From Lachnospiraceae bacterium (GTDB lineage Bacteria > Bacillota > Clostridia > Lachnospirales > Lachnospiraceae): DNA of 64,000 nucleotides. This document shows, piece by piece, positions 16,606-24,238 of the stretch. A program made the translations under genes and the position numbers. Where the stretch lies: assembly GCA_023663945.1 (NCBI GenBank), contig JAMPGL010000002.1, positions 1 through 64,000 on the forward strand, in the 5' to 3' direction. Under the pieces are notes generated by a model. That model made no database searches. It was given only the letters and a program-made list of their open reading frames with translations, and had not been told where the DNA came from. How positions within the stretch are numbered: the first letter of the stretch is position 1; each line of letters begins with the position of its first letter.

Positions 16606-18108
16606 ATGGCAGTAAGCAAAATCTGGCCCATTTATCAGACGCTGGATAAAGCAATCAAGTACATCTGCAATTATGAAAAAACAGCAGATGGAACGCTGAT
16701 TGACACTTATGAATGCTCTGAAAAATTTGCAGATTATGAATTTCAGGATATTGCGGCAAAAGCAAGAAAAGTAAAAAATTCCAGAATCGCATATCATGCA
16801 ATTATATCTTTTTCGCCGGAAGACGACCTTACGCCTGAGAAAGCTTTGGAGGCTGGCAGGCAGATCATAGAGCAGTATACCGGCAAAAAATATCAATACG
16901 TTCTCTGCACCCATACTGATCAAAAACACATTCATGTGCACTGCATATTTAATTCTGTTAATTTCTCAGATTATAAGAAGCTTCAGATTAAAGACAAAGA
17001 TCTTGACCGGCTGGAAAAAATTACTGATAAAATCTGCAGGGAAAATAATTTATCAGTAATTGAAGAAAAATCCGGAGTGAAGGGAAGAGGCAAATATGAA
17101 TATAACAAGCATCAGGAAAATTTGTCCTGGAAGGATAAATTGAGGGATGCGATTGACCGGAATATTCTTCTGTCTGAAAGCTATGAAGATTTCATTGAAC
17201 GCATGCAGATGGAAGAGGGCTACCAGATCAAACAGGGAAAATATTTATCTTTTACCCTGGATCATGAAGGCCAAAAACGTTCCACCCGAAACAGAAGCCT
17301 GGGTGACTTTTACTCCATCGAAAGCATTAAGGACAGGATTGAGCACAAAGAAAAATACATTCAGATTAACACACCGTCAGTTCCGGAAGAAGGAGTTCCA
17401 ATTTCCAATTCTGAAAAACCGGAACAAAATCTGGAAGAGCCAAAAGAAAGTTCCATTCTGGCTAAAGAAGGAATTTCTTTGGAACATAAGATGGGAAGAC
17501 TTATTGATGTCTGGAAAAATTCAAAAGCGCAGACCCACACTGCTTACCGCAAAAAGCTGAACATGATCAATATCAATACCTATGCCGGAATGATTAATTT
17601 TGTCAAAAAATATCATCTTGTTTATGCCGAAGATTTTGAAAAAATTTTGCAGGAGCTTGAAGCCAAAAACACATCAATTACCAACGAAATTCACAAGGCA
17701 TATAAAGAATTAAACCAGCTGGAAAGCGATGTCAGGCAGATAAGAAAATTCCTTGATAACCGACTGGCTCATGAACAATATGCCGCCTCAACGGATCCGG
17801 ATGAAAGATACCGTCTCAGTGAAGCAAACAAAAAATATGAAAGCGCATTGTATTATTTCAAGAAAAATAATCTGCCGCCCAAAGATGCCGCCGGTAAAAA
17901 CTTAAAGCATCAAATGAGAAGAATTGAAGAGCTGAAAAGAAATATTGAGAAGCTTAAAGGAGAGGGGAGAGAAGTTGGAAAAGACATGAGACAGCTTTCC
18001 ATTATTAAAGAGAATAATGAAAAAGTTCTCGGAAGTTCTTTTGCGGGCAGTCCGGAGCTTGCGCAGGATGCGGAGCATAAGCAGAAAAAATCAGATATAG
18101 AAAAATGA
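16606..18108 (+). CDS. MOBP-type relaxase
   Basis: 500 residues. The N-terminal relaxase domain (about 1-160) has a run of conserved residues including the three-His metal site in TDQKHIHVHCIFNSVNF near 102-118, typical of MobA/VirD2-like relaxases. The remaining chain is mostly charged helices and coiled coil (about 300-470), as usual for the C-terminal part of these enzymes. It nicks oriT and pilots the strand into the recipient. The ATG follows AAGGAGG. Downstream is a long stem-loop region that may hold oriT or a single-strand origin. Confidence 0.88.
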   Translation: MAVSKIWPIYQTLDKAIKYICNYEKTADGTLIDTYECSEKFADYEFQDIAAKARKVKNSRIAYHAIISFSPEDDLTPEKALEAGRQIIEQYTGKKYQYVLCTHTDQKHIHVHCIFNSVNFSDYKKLQIKDKDLDRLEKITDKICRENNLSVIEEKSGVKGRGKYEYNKHQENLSWKDKLRDAIDRNILLSESYEDFIERMQMEEGYQIKQGKYLSFTLDHEGQKRSTRNRSLGDFYSIESIKDRIEHKEKYIQINTPSVPEEGVPISNSEKPEQNLEEPKESSILAKEGISLEHKMGRLIDVWKNSKAQTHTAYRKKLNMININTYAGMINFVKKYHLVYAEDFEKILQELEAKNTSITNEIHKAYKELNQLESDVRQIRKFLDNRLAHEQYAASTDPDERYRLSEANKKYESALYYFKKNNLPPKDAAGKNLKHQMRRIEELKRNIEKLKGEGREVGKDMRQLSIIKENNEKVLGSSFAGSPELAQDAEHKQKKSDIEK

Positions 18109-18124
18109 TTTTTGATGCGCTTTT

Positions 18125-18443
18125 ATCACACGGCTGTATCGTGTGATGATGCTTTTAAAGGGGTTTGGGGATATGCCCCAACAAGCCAAATATGAAAAAA
18201 TTGCTTCTGCAAATTTTTTTCATATTTGAGTAAATGGCTAGCCATTTACGTTGCTTGCTGTTCTTCCAAACAGTAAAACTGTTTGGAGTCTGAATTTGCG
18301 CAGCAAACAGACGCACCAGCCGTTAAAACGGCGGTGCGTGTTCTGGTCTGCATAGGCAGACCGTATAGAACACATAAGCCCGTTACCGGGCTGGTATATG
18401 CGGACATATATAAGCAAATATGCAATGCGTGAACTAAAGTTCA
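18125..18443. repeat. array of about ten consecutive stem-loops downstream of the relaxase
   Basis: The 426-bp gap 18109-18534 has no convincing gene but is packed with perfect or near-perfect inverted repeats: 18125-18147 (8-bp stem), 18165-18181 (TTGGGG/CCCCAA), 18187-18228 (about 18 bp, AT-rich), 18230-18249 (20-bp palindrome), 18265-18287 (10 bp, loop AAA), 18311-18339 (12 bp with one bulge, loop TAAA), 18340-18371 (5+7 bp, loop ATAG), 18377-18392 (loop TTAC), 18395-18410 (loop CGGA) and 18430-18443. The phrase GGTTTGGGGATATGCCCCAA resembles sequences often seen near mobilisation genes. Candidates are oriT, a single-strand origin, or a structured RNA. Confidence 0.7.
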
Positions 18444-18534
18444 TACGATTACACCTTATAAATTGTTTAATGTTATACAAATAAATGTTATGATTAGGTG
18501 CGGACATATTATAACAGAAGAGGATAATTAATTT

Positions 18535-19128
18535 ATGGAAAGCACAACATTAGAAGTAACCCCAATGTGGGACAGCATTGCAGAAGCAACAGCTTATGAA
18601 ATTTTAACAAGAAAAATCAATTTGGAACATTATCAAATTAATAAGCATGTTGCCGTCAAAGAAATTTTCAAATCATCAAAAAAAGAATTATGGTCAGAAT
18701 GGCACATTGATTTTATCATTGCAGATCAGAAAAGTTATCCAGTACTTGGAATCGAGATTAACGGCATTGAACATTGGAATAATCCCAAATGTAATGAAAA
18801 AGATAAAATAAAAAAACATCTTTTTGAAAGCAATGGAATACCATTAGTATGCATTCCGCTTCCAGAGCTTCCAGTTTTTACGAAAGAAGAGTATAAAACT
18901 GAGTATGAAAAAGCATTAGAGACATTGATTGATAATTTTTTGATGCCATACAATTATAAAACTTCCTATCCGGCATATTGTTTTTTGTGCGGGAGGCAGT
19001 TGACGTACAGGTTTCAAAAAAATTATACAACAGCTTTTTACTGTTGCCTGAATAAAGAGTGTGAACGTGAAACAATTTCAGCTAAAACAATTCCACATAT
19101 AATTAAAGCAAAGGAGAATTGCAAATGA
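18535..19128 (+). CDS. DUF2726-like (PD-(D/E)XK-fold) protein with zinc ribbon
   Basis: 197 residues. Residues about 30-115 look like DUF2726: a basic start, WHIDFIIADQKSYPVLGIEI, then NGIEHWNNPKC and KDKIKKHLFESNGIPLVCIP, the strand-D-(x)n-E-x-(x) and helix pattern of PD-(D/E)XK nucleases. The C-terminus has a Cys4 ribbon (CFLCGRQL ... CCLNKEC). The ICE location and AT-rich sequence suggest accessory cargo. It overlaps the next lipoprotein gene by 4 bp. Nuclease activity is inferred from fold similarity; the substrate is unknown. Earlier alternative starts are not evident. Confidence 0.6.
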   Translation: MESTTLEVTPMWDSIAEATAYEILTRKINLEHYQINKHVAVKEIFKSSKKELWSEWHIDFIIADQKSYPVLGIEINGIEHWNNPKCNEKDKIKKHLFESNGIPLVCIPLPELPVFTKEEYKTEYEKALETLIDNFLMPYNYKTSYPAYCFLCGRQLTYRFQKNYTTAFYCCLNKECERETISAKTIPHIIKAKENCK

Positions 19129-20213
19129 GAAAAAAACAAATTATACTGCCGGTCCTGTTAATATCAATTTTGATGTTTCTTACAGGATGCGGCACAAAAA
19201 AAATTGATGTTATGGAATCCCTTACACTGAGCTTTGACGGCGTAAATGGATATGGAACAGCAGATCTTAAGAATGCTTATGACTGGGAAGCCGATGCCTT
19301 TGAAGCGGCAAATATAAAAGGCATTGAAAGCTTTGCAGATTTAGGAAACGCATTTACAATTGAAAGTGCCGTATCCTATAATATTTCTCCAAACCAAAAT
19401 TTATCGAATGGAGATGAAGTTACTGTAACGGCATTAATAAATAATGAAGCTGTCGAAGAATACAAAATTGAATTTGAGGGAGAGGAAAAGAAATTTATTG
19501 TCGAAGGCCTTCCAGAGGTTCAGACAGTAGATTTGTTTGAAAATATTGATATATTATATACAGGGATTGCGCCAAATGTAAATGCTTCCATTGGAGATGG
19601 AAATACAGATTATTACGTGATGACACATTATTCACTGGACAAAACCAATGGTCTTGACGTTGGAGATATTATCACAGTGACAGCACAGTACAGCAAGGAA
19701 GAATTATTAAAATCCGGTTACATAGCGGAAAGCGATACAAAAGAGTATACCGTTTCTAATGTTTCAAGATATGCCGCACAGCTGTCAGATATTCCGGAAG
19801 ATGCTGATGCAAACATGAAAAAGCAGACGGAGGACATCATCAAATCAAATATTGCAAAATATAAAGGCTATTCATTAGAAAATTTAACATTTTTAGGAAA
19901 TTATCTGCTGAATTCAAAAACGCATAATAATTATGATGGATATTATAATTGTCTCTACTATGTTTATCAGGTAGACATGATGAAAGATGAAGCAGTTACA
20001 TGCTATTATTATGTGGGTTATTATGATATTTCACTAACCGAAGATAATGTCTGCGTTTATGATTTTGATTATATCTTAAAACCATGGGAGTCATTTAATA
20101 TAGGGTGGACGTTAATCAGCGGGTACACTGATATTTATGAATTATACAATGAATGCGTTACTCAAAATTTAGATTACTATGAATACGAGTCAACAGTGAC
20201 AGAAACAAAATAA
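19125..20213 (+). CDS. lipoprotein of unknown function (ICE cargo)
   Basis: 362 residues with a lipoprotein signal peptide and lipobox LTGC near residue 22. Two similar beta-rich modules follow (FDGVNGYGTADLKNAYDWEA...LSNGDEVTVTALIN and IDILYTGIAPNVNASIGD...LDVGDIITVTAQY), a repeat pattern seen in uncharacterised Firmicutes surface proteins, then a C-terminal domain rich in Tyr. It is anchored on the outer face of the membrane. The ATG at 19125 follows AAGGAG and overlaps the DUF2726 stop. Surface exclusion or host-interaction roles are possible but unsupported. Confidence 0.65.
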   Translation: MRKKQIILPVLLISILMFLTGCGTKKIDVMESLTLSFDGVNGYGTADLKNAYDWEADAFEAANIKGIESFADLGNAFTIESAVSYNISPNQNLSNGDEVTVTALINNEAVEEYKIEFEGEEKKFIVEGLPEVQTVDLFENIDILYTGIAPNVNASIGDGNTDYYVMTHYSLDKTNGLDVGDIITVTAQYSKEELLKSGYIAESDTKEYTVSNVSRYAAQLSDIPEDADANMKKQTEDIIKSNIAKYKGYSLENLTFLGNYLLNSKTHNNYDGYYNCLYYVYQVDMMKDEAVTCYYYVGYYDISLTEDNVCVYDFDYILKPWESFNIGWTLISGYTDIYELYNECVTQNLDYYEYESTVTETK

Positions 20214-20233
20214 AATCAGAAAGGAAAACAAAA

Positions 20234-20587
20234 ATGAAAAAGAAAATTTTAGTAATGTTGTTATTTGTTGCATTAATACTGACAGCATGTGGAGAAAAAA
20301 AGGAAGACTTAACTGGTGTGTGGATAGAGCAGGAGGAAGACGGCACTTCCCAAGGCTTACAGTTATATAGTGATGGAACAGGAATTATAACTGATTATGA
20401 CAGCGATGGAAATCAGGATATGAGCTATTCCTGCACATGGATAGCTGAAAATGAACGAATAAAATTTACAATTGATTATGGCATATTGGGTTCTGCTTCT
20501 ATATCCTTTAAATATGAAGTAAAAAGCAATGAGTTAACTCTTTGGGATGATTCTGGTGAAATGGAAGTCTATAAGAAGGAAAAGTAA
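20234..20587 (+). CDS. small lipoprotein, DUF5640-like
   Basis: 117 residues with a signal peptide and lipobox LTAC (Cys near 19), then a short beta-sheet domain (LTGVWIEQEEDG, LQLYSDGTGII, YEVKSNELTLWDDSGEMEVY). The 'GxW...DGTG...y.v.gnkLtl.d.dG' pattern is that of lipocalin-like small lipoproteins such as DUF5640. It follows the larger lipoprotein by 20 bp with AGAAAGGA before the ATG and ends at a bidirectional terminator. Confidence 0.65.
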   Translation: MKKKILVMLLFVALILTACGEKKEDLTGVWIEQEEDGTSQGLQLYSDGTGIITDYDSDGNQDMSYSCTWIAENERIKFTIDYGILGSASISFKYEVKSNELTLWDDSGEMEVYKKEK

Positions 20588-20607
20588 AAATAGAATGATG
20601 ATTAAGC

Positions 20608-20641
20608 AAAAAATCCCCTGACTAGTTCGGGGGATTTTTTA
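20608..20641. terminator. bidirectional terminator between convergent genes
   Basis: AAAAAATCCCC pairs with GGGGGATTTTTT across a 10-nt loop (TGACTAGTTC). T-runs lie on the 3' side in both directions. It ends the lipoprotein operon and overlaps the last codons of the repressor gene on the other strand. Confidence 0.85.
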
Positions 20642-20972
20642 ATGCGTCTAAATGTCCTTCAATGTATCCAAGGACACGTTCTTTAACATTTTTAGGAAGG
20701 GCAGAAAAATTTTGAAGCAAAATTTGCTCTTCATTATAATTTTTCATATTTAATAAATTGCTATTATAGTCGCTTCCTGTTAAAAGCCACATTATGGATA
20801 CATTCAAATATTCACAAATAGGAATAATGCAGTCAGCAGGAATAGGACGGTCTTCCGAGAACCATTGTGAAAGAGTACTGCTTGATTTTCCCAGATGGGA
20901 AGCTAATCCTGATTGAGTTAGTTTCTTGTCAGACCTTATAATTTTATAAATTCGTTTATTTATTTCAGACAT
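20622..20972 (-). CDS. XRE-family helix-turn-helix repressor
   Basis: 116 residues. A lambda-repressor-like HTH covers about 5-60 (KKLTQSGLASHLGKSSSTLS then QWFSEDRPIPADCIIPICEY), followed by a short helical tail. The frame is open upstream to 21020, but ATG at 20972 fits family length. It is transcribed away from a strong promoter at 21008-21036 whose spacer holds a perfect palindrome, so the protein probably represses that promoter and perhaps itself, as in phage and ICE switches. No peptidase (ImmA or RecA-cleaved) domain is present. Confidence 0.75.
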   Translation of the reverse strand: MSEINKRIYKIIRSDKKLTQSGLASHLGKSSSTLSQWFSEDRPIPADCIIPICEYLNVSIMWLLTGSDYNSNLLNMKNYNEEQILLQNFSALPKNVKERVLGYIEGHLDALKNPPN

Positions 20973-20987
20973 AATAATTACACCAAA

Positions 20988-21036
20988 TTCACAAACGTAA
21001 AAAAAAGTTGACAAATTCACATTCGTGAAATATACT
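20988..21036 (+). promoter_or_regulatory. sigma-A-type promoter with operator palindromes
   Basis: TTGACA at 21008-21013 and TATACT at 21031-21036 are separated by exactly 17 bp. The spacer carries the perfect palindrome TTCACATTCGTGAA (21016-21029); a related site TTCACAAACGTAAA lies at 20988-21001, and its near-reverse complement TTTACGTTTACAAA at 21284-21297 before the next gene. These are likely operators of the divergent XRE repressor. The 380-bp gap 20973-21354 otherwise shows no gene; the transcript would have a leader of about 310 nt. Confidence 0.72.
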
Positions 21037-21354
21037 TTAAAATGTAAGATTGATAGGTAACGAAAGAATCATGTAAAAAGTACACAAATAAAAGATATTT
21101 CTGCCAAAATACCTTTTAAAAGCATATTAACAAAATAGAGCATATTCTTCAACCTCAAAACATACTCTTAAATTTTGCGTCACTTTATTTTAGGACAAAA
21201 ACTTTAAAAAGTAAAGTTAAAGAAAGCAAAACCAAAAGAAAAATAAGGTTTTGGCAGGTATCTTTGCAATTTTGAAACAAATATTTACGTTTACAAAGAG
21301 TTACAAAAAGTGAAAAATATACTTAAATGAAAAAGTAAAGTCAGAGAGGGCAAA

Positions 21355-21588
21355 ATGAAAAGAAAACTTTCCAGATGGTGCAAAGACGTAAAGAAGATAA
21401 TGATTGACAGGGATATGGATACAAGTGATTTAGCTGCCGTGTTCAACTGGACGAGGCAGTATGTAGCATCAATAATTAACGGACACACTTACCAGCGGGA
21501 AGCTGTTGTTAAGATAAGCCGGCTGTTTAACCTTGAAATTCCTGCTGGAAGCACTGTGTCCGGAGAAGAAATGGAGGCATCTGAATGA
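21355..21588 (+). CDS. small HTH protein (Cro/XRE-like)
   Basis: 77 residues. A short helix-turn-helix is visible (DTSDLAAVFNWTRQYVASII, then VVKISRLFNLEIP). It resembles small phage or ICE regulators (Cro- or excisionase-like). It lies downstream of the repressor-controlled promoter and overlaps the next gene by 4 bp. The start ATG follows GAGAGGGC. An operator-like site lies 58 bp upstream of it. It may be the counter-regulator of the switch. Confidence 0.6.
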   Translation: MKRKLSRWCKDVKKIMIDRDMDTSDLAAVFNWTRQYVASIINGHTYQREAVVKISRLFNLEIPAGSTVSGEEMEASE

Positions 21589-21941
21589 AAGTGAAGCCAA
21601 AAGAATGGAATTACATTGACCAGCTTATATATTCTTTTGAAAGCTTTTTAAAAAGAGAAAAAGAACATGCGGTATCGCATAGAGATGAGGATATTGATAC
21701 AGAAACGATGATTGCAGCAGAGACAGAACATTTAAAAACTGAAAATGAAGAGCTGAAAAAGCTTCAAATGCCGGGGAGGGTTTTATTGATTGGCAATAAA
21801 TATTACTGTCCCCACTGCCGGGAGGAGATTCATTCAACATTGATAGAAAAGTATAAGACAAAATACTGTCCGGAATGTGGAAAAAGAATTATCTTATCAA
21901 AGCCCTGCAGCTTTATGAGTGATGAGAAATTAAAAAGCTGA
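21585..21941 (+). CDS. zinc-ribbon protein with coiled coil
   Basis: 118 residues. The middle is a helical coiled-coil segment (ETEHLKTENEELKKLQ) and the C-terminal half is a four-Cys zinc ribbon (YYCPHCREEI ... YCPECGKRI). This is a common plan for phage and ICE accessory proteins of unknown role. Its ATG overlaps the stop of the HTH gene (ATGA), so the pair is translated together and should share regulation. Confidence 0.55.
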   Translation: MKVKPKEWNYIDQLIYSFESFLKREKEHAVSHRDEDIDTETMIAAETEHLKTENEELKKLQMPGRVLLIGNKYYCPHCREEIHSTLIEKYKTKYCPECGKRIILSKPCSFMSDEKLKS

Positions 21942-22071
21942 AATGTTATCCCGTGTCATAGGGCTCCAATTGCCCAAGGCGTTGACAGCATCCAGCTACA
22001 TTAAAGAGAATACAACGGTATAGTTTAAAAGTCAATATAATTTGTTGATTTAGTGAGGATAATTTATAAAA

Positions 22072-23067
22072 TTGAAATCAAAAGATAACAACTTTTTATA
22101 TAATATTGAAAAATTTTATACAGGAGAATTGAAATCTAACCAAATAATTCCAATAGAAAAGACTCCAAAATATTTACAAATTTTGGGAGTGCCTCCCTTA
22201 CCCATTATTATAAAGCAGAGTACACTTGCAAAGTGTATACGAACTGCTAAGGGAAGCCGAAGTGCACATAACCTTGATAGAAAAATGATTGAGACGTTGC
22301 CAGAGCAAATAAGAAACCCAATATTAGTGGTTGAAGAAAAAGAGAGAAATTCATTAGCATTAATTACAGATTATAAAGACCAAAACGGATTGAATATGCT
22401 TGTTGCTTTAAAAATAAATATAAATATTCAAAACATGCCAGCAAATGAAGTTGTAAGTTTTTATGGGAGAAATAATCTTGGAATTTACATTGGCAAACAT
22501 GCTAAAGCAGATATACATATAGTAGATAAAAATAAAGCCAAGCAGCTTACCAGTTTGCTCAGGTTACAATTACCCACGACTTTGCAAGTGCTTGACTACA
22601 CTAATAAACTATCACAAGGACAATTAAAAGTCAACAAAAACTTTCAGAAAGTGAGGCAGGAAGCCCGGATGCCAGATAACAATTTTCAATTTTTTGGAAA
22701 AGAAAAAATGATTGCGCTCATGAAGTCTCAATTTGGATATACCGCTGATAAGGATGCTAAAGAGTTTGAATTTAAATATACGAAGCTTGGTGATACATCG
22801 GAACGCCTGGAATATCTAAATGACTACTATGATGACCACCATGATCTGTATCACAGCATCGTTGCCGGAGAGGAAGTGTGTCTTTACCATGTAAATGACG
22901 GAAGGAACCGCCGTGTTGAAATACCCGGCAGAAACGCAGCAGAACAAAAAGCTTCTGTCATAGATAAATTAAACAGGTTTAGTCAGGATATAAATTCTGA
23001 CAAAGATAAGCCTCAAATTCCCAGAGGTAATAATTTGGAGCATCAACCACCGCATCAGGAGCGTTGA
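22072..23067 (+). CDS. MuF-C-domain protein, toxin-like (BECR-fold RNase candidate)
   Basis: 331 residues, TTG start after GTGAGGAT. Residues about 36-190 fit the phage MuF C-terminal domain: ILGVPPLPIIIKQSTLAKCI, IETLPEQIRNPILVVEEKE, LALITDYKDQNGLNMLVAL and VVSFYGRNNLGIYI. MuF-C domains belong to the BECR superfamily of RNase toxins carried by phage head proteins and mobile elements. The last third (EKMIALMKSQFGYT...EVCLYHVNDGRNRR) is a second, unrecognised part. There is no signal peptide. The sequence is AT-rich compared with the transfer genes. Toxin activity is inferred; no separate immunity gene is obvious. Confidence 0.5.
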   Translation: MKSKDNNFLYNIEKFYTGELKSNQIIPIEKTPKYLQILGVPPLPIIIKQSTLAKCIRTAKGSRSAHNLDRKMIETLPEQIRNPILVVEEKERNSLALITDYKDQNGLNMLVALKININIQNMPANEVVSFYGRNNLGIYIGKHAKADIHIVDKNKAKQLTSLLRLQLPTTLQVLDYTNKLSQGQLKVNKNFQKVRQEARMPDNNFQFFGKEKMIALMKSQFGYTADKDAKEFEFKYTKLGDTSERLEYLNDYYDDHHDLYHSIVAGEEVCLYHVNDGRNRRVEIPGRNAAEQKASVIDKLNRFSQDINSDKDKPQIPRGNNLEHQPPHQER

Positions 23068-23138
23068 GCCGAACAGCCAATTATTATAAACATATCACGG
23101 AGCACATTGAAAAACTGCTTATAATGGGAAAGGAATAA
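23064..23138 (+). CDS. very short ORF overlapping the MuF-C stop
   Basis: TTG at 23064 overlaps the TGA of the preceding gene and is preceded by CAGGAG. It encodes 24 residues (SRTANYYKHITEHIEKLLIM, then GKE). The peptide is helical and looks protein-like, but it stops just where structured noncoding sequence begins. It may be the intact N-terminus of a gene cut off by a past insertion or deletion, or a spurious frame. Confidence 0.3.
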   Translation: MSRTANYYKHITEHIEKLLIMGKE

Positions 23139-23144
23139 AACCGA

Positions 23145-23450
23145 AAGAGCACACCCCATAAAAAGCACATAAAGCCCGGCAACGTTCCGGAGTATCCAGA
23201 GCTTCACAGTGGTTACGCCAAGATCTTGTTTTTGAAACGCCTGTAGTAAAAGGGGAGCGATCATAACTGTTCTGTGTTCTGAACCGTGGTGAGGATTCAG
23301 AAGCGAAGACGGATACACCGGTAATAATGATACACACCGTAAGGTCTTCCCATAGGAATGGGAGAGGTAGAGTAACATATGGCGGAATGCATATGCGAGG
23401 GTAACCTGCGGAGCTGACCAACAGCCGCCGGCACATTCATTTATAACAAT
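23145..23450 (+). ncRNA. structured noncoding stretch, possible group II intron (domain I) fragment
   Basis: There is no coding frame with normal protein character here, but the + strand is GC-richer than its surroundings and rich in purine-loop hairpins: CTTCCCAT...ATGGGAG near 23345-23365, CATATG...CATATG near 23378-23395 and CACCG/CGGTG-type pairings near 23315-23340. Phrases such as GTTACGCCAAG, GTGAGGATTCAGAAGCGA and TGGCGGAATGCATATGCGAG recall 5' regions of group II introns in Clostridia; this is recollection, not a search. No intron-encoded protein, 5' GUGYG or domain V was found nearby, so if it is an intron it is a remnant. The antisense frames are artefacts of structure. Confidence 0.35.
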
Positions 23451-23468
23451 TTACAGATTAATCTTTGT

Positions 23469-23542
23469 AAAGTGATGGATATATTTTATCACAATGTGAA
23501 TATGGACATACTTCTCCCCTTTTCTGGTATGTCCATCACTTT
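23469..23542 (+). repeat. nested inverted repeats at the first direct-repeat copy
   Basis: AAAGTGATGGATATA (23469-23483) pairs with TATGTCCATCACTTT (23528-23542), 14 of 15. The same right arm can alternatively pair with ATGGACATA at 23502-23510. Two mutually exclusive hairpins share one arm. This could be a mobile-element end or a regulatory fold. Confidence 0.6.
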
Positions 23543-23564
23543 ATGGGGATTAATGCAGCAGAAT
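23520..23564. repeat. 45-bp direct repeat, copy 1
   Basis: This shares 43 of 45 positions with 24146-24190 in the same orientation. The copies are 626 bp apart and bracket a truncated PD-(D/E)XK transposase gene. Copy 1 also forms the right arm of the hairpins at 23469-23542. Confidence 0.88.
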
Positions 23565-23638
23565 GTAAGGCGATGAGAATATTTCATGAAAAATTCAGTT
23601 TTCAAAAGCCATTGACCGATGTATAATAAAAGTGATTA

Positions 23639-24049
23639 ATGAAAGGGAACCAGCCAATTTATCCGGTAGAGAGATACGTCACCATCGGGGAAAAGAAAGT
23701 ATTGTTTGGTGACGGATCACATATAATATATGTCAATGGTAAATATAGGGGCGATGACGAGATTGGTAAGTTAATGCACGATTTTTCATGCACCGATCCC
23801 GATGATATGAATTATGAGGCTCTTGCTAAAAAAGCGAGGTATTTCAAGCAGGACGAGAAAGGAGTAAAAGCCATGTGCAAAATGCTGGAGGATATGAGGG
23901 ATGAAGCGGTAAAAAGGGCTACAAAAGAAAATGCCCGCAGGCTTTTGAAATTAGGGAAAATAAAAGTTAATGAAATATCGGAGTGTTTTCCAGATTTATC
24001 TGAGAATGATGTTAGGGAACTTGAAACGGAGGTCATGCAGTTAGCGTAA
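23639..24049 (+). pseudogene. C-terminal remnant of an Rpn/PD-(D/E)XK family transposase
   Basis: 136 codons that match the C-terminal half of the recombination-promoting nuclease/putative transposase family: FGDGSHIIYVNGKYRGDDEI, then GKLMHDFSCTDPDDMNYE, YFKQDEKGVKAMCKMLEDM, and a tail of alternating helices. Full-length members are about 250-300 residues and have the nuclease core N-terminal to this part, which is absent, so the enzyme should be dead. An ATG and a TATAAT-like box about 10 bp upstream could still allow expression. It lies between the two 45-bp direct repeats. Confidence 0.75.
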
Positions 24050-24090
24050 CAGAGAGACAACTTAATATCACAATATATCAACGTAACAGC

Positions 24091-24136
24091 ACAAAGGCGC
24101 ATGGGAACAGTAAAATACAGACCATGCGCTTTCTTG
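24091..24136 (+). terminator. hairpin after the transposase remnant
   Basis: GCGCATGG (24097-24104) pairs perfectly with CCATGCGC (24122-24129) across a 17-nt loop; the stem can be extended by A-T pairs at the base. T-rich sequence follows. This is probably an intrinsic terminator, though the T-run is broken. Confidence 0.5.
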
Positions 24137-24145
24137 TGCTTAAAA

Positions 24146-24190
24146 TTTTCTGGCATGTCCATCACTTTATGGGGATTAATACAGCAGAAT
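24146..24190. repeat. 45-bp direct repeat, copy 2
   Basis: Second copy of the repeat at 23520-23564, with two mismatches. It lies 49 bp upstream of the small gene that precedes the recombinase. Confidence 0.88.
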
Positions 24191-24238
24191 AATACAAGCA
24201 GAATAAATCATAAACTGGATAAGGAGAGGAGGGGTTTC

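Noticed and set aside
23055..23436. Two overlapping minus-strand frames of about 105 codons
   Set aside because: They lie antisense to a structured stretch, have unusual Cys/Pro/Leu composition and no ribosome site; open frames opposite structured RNA are common artefacts.
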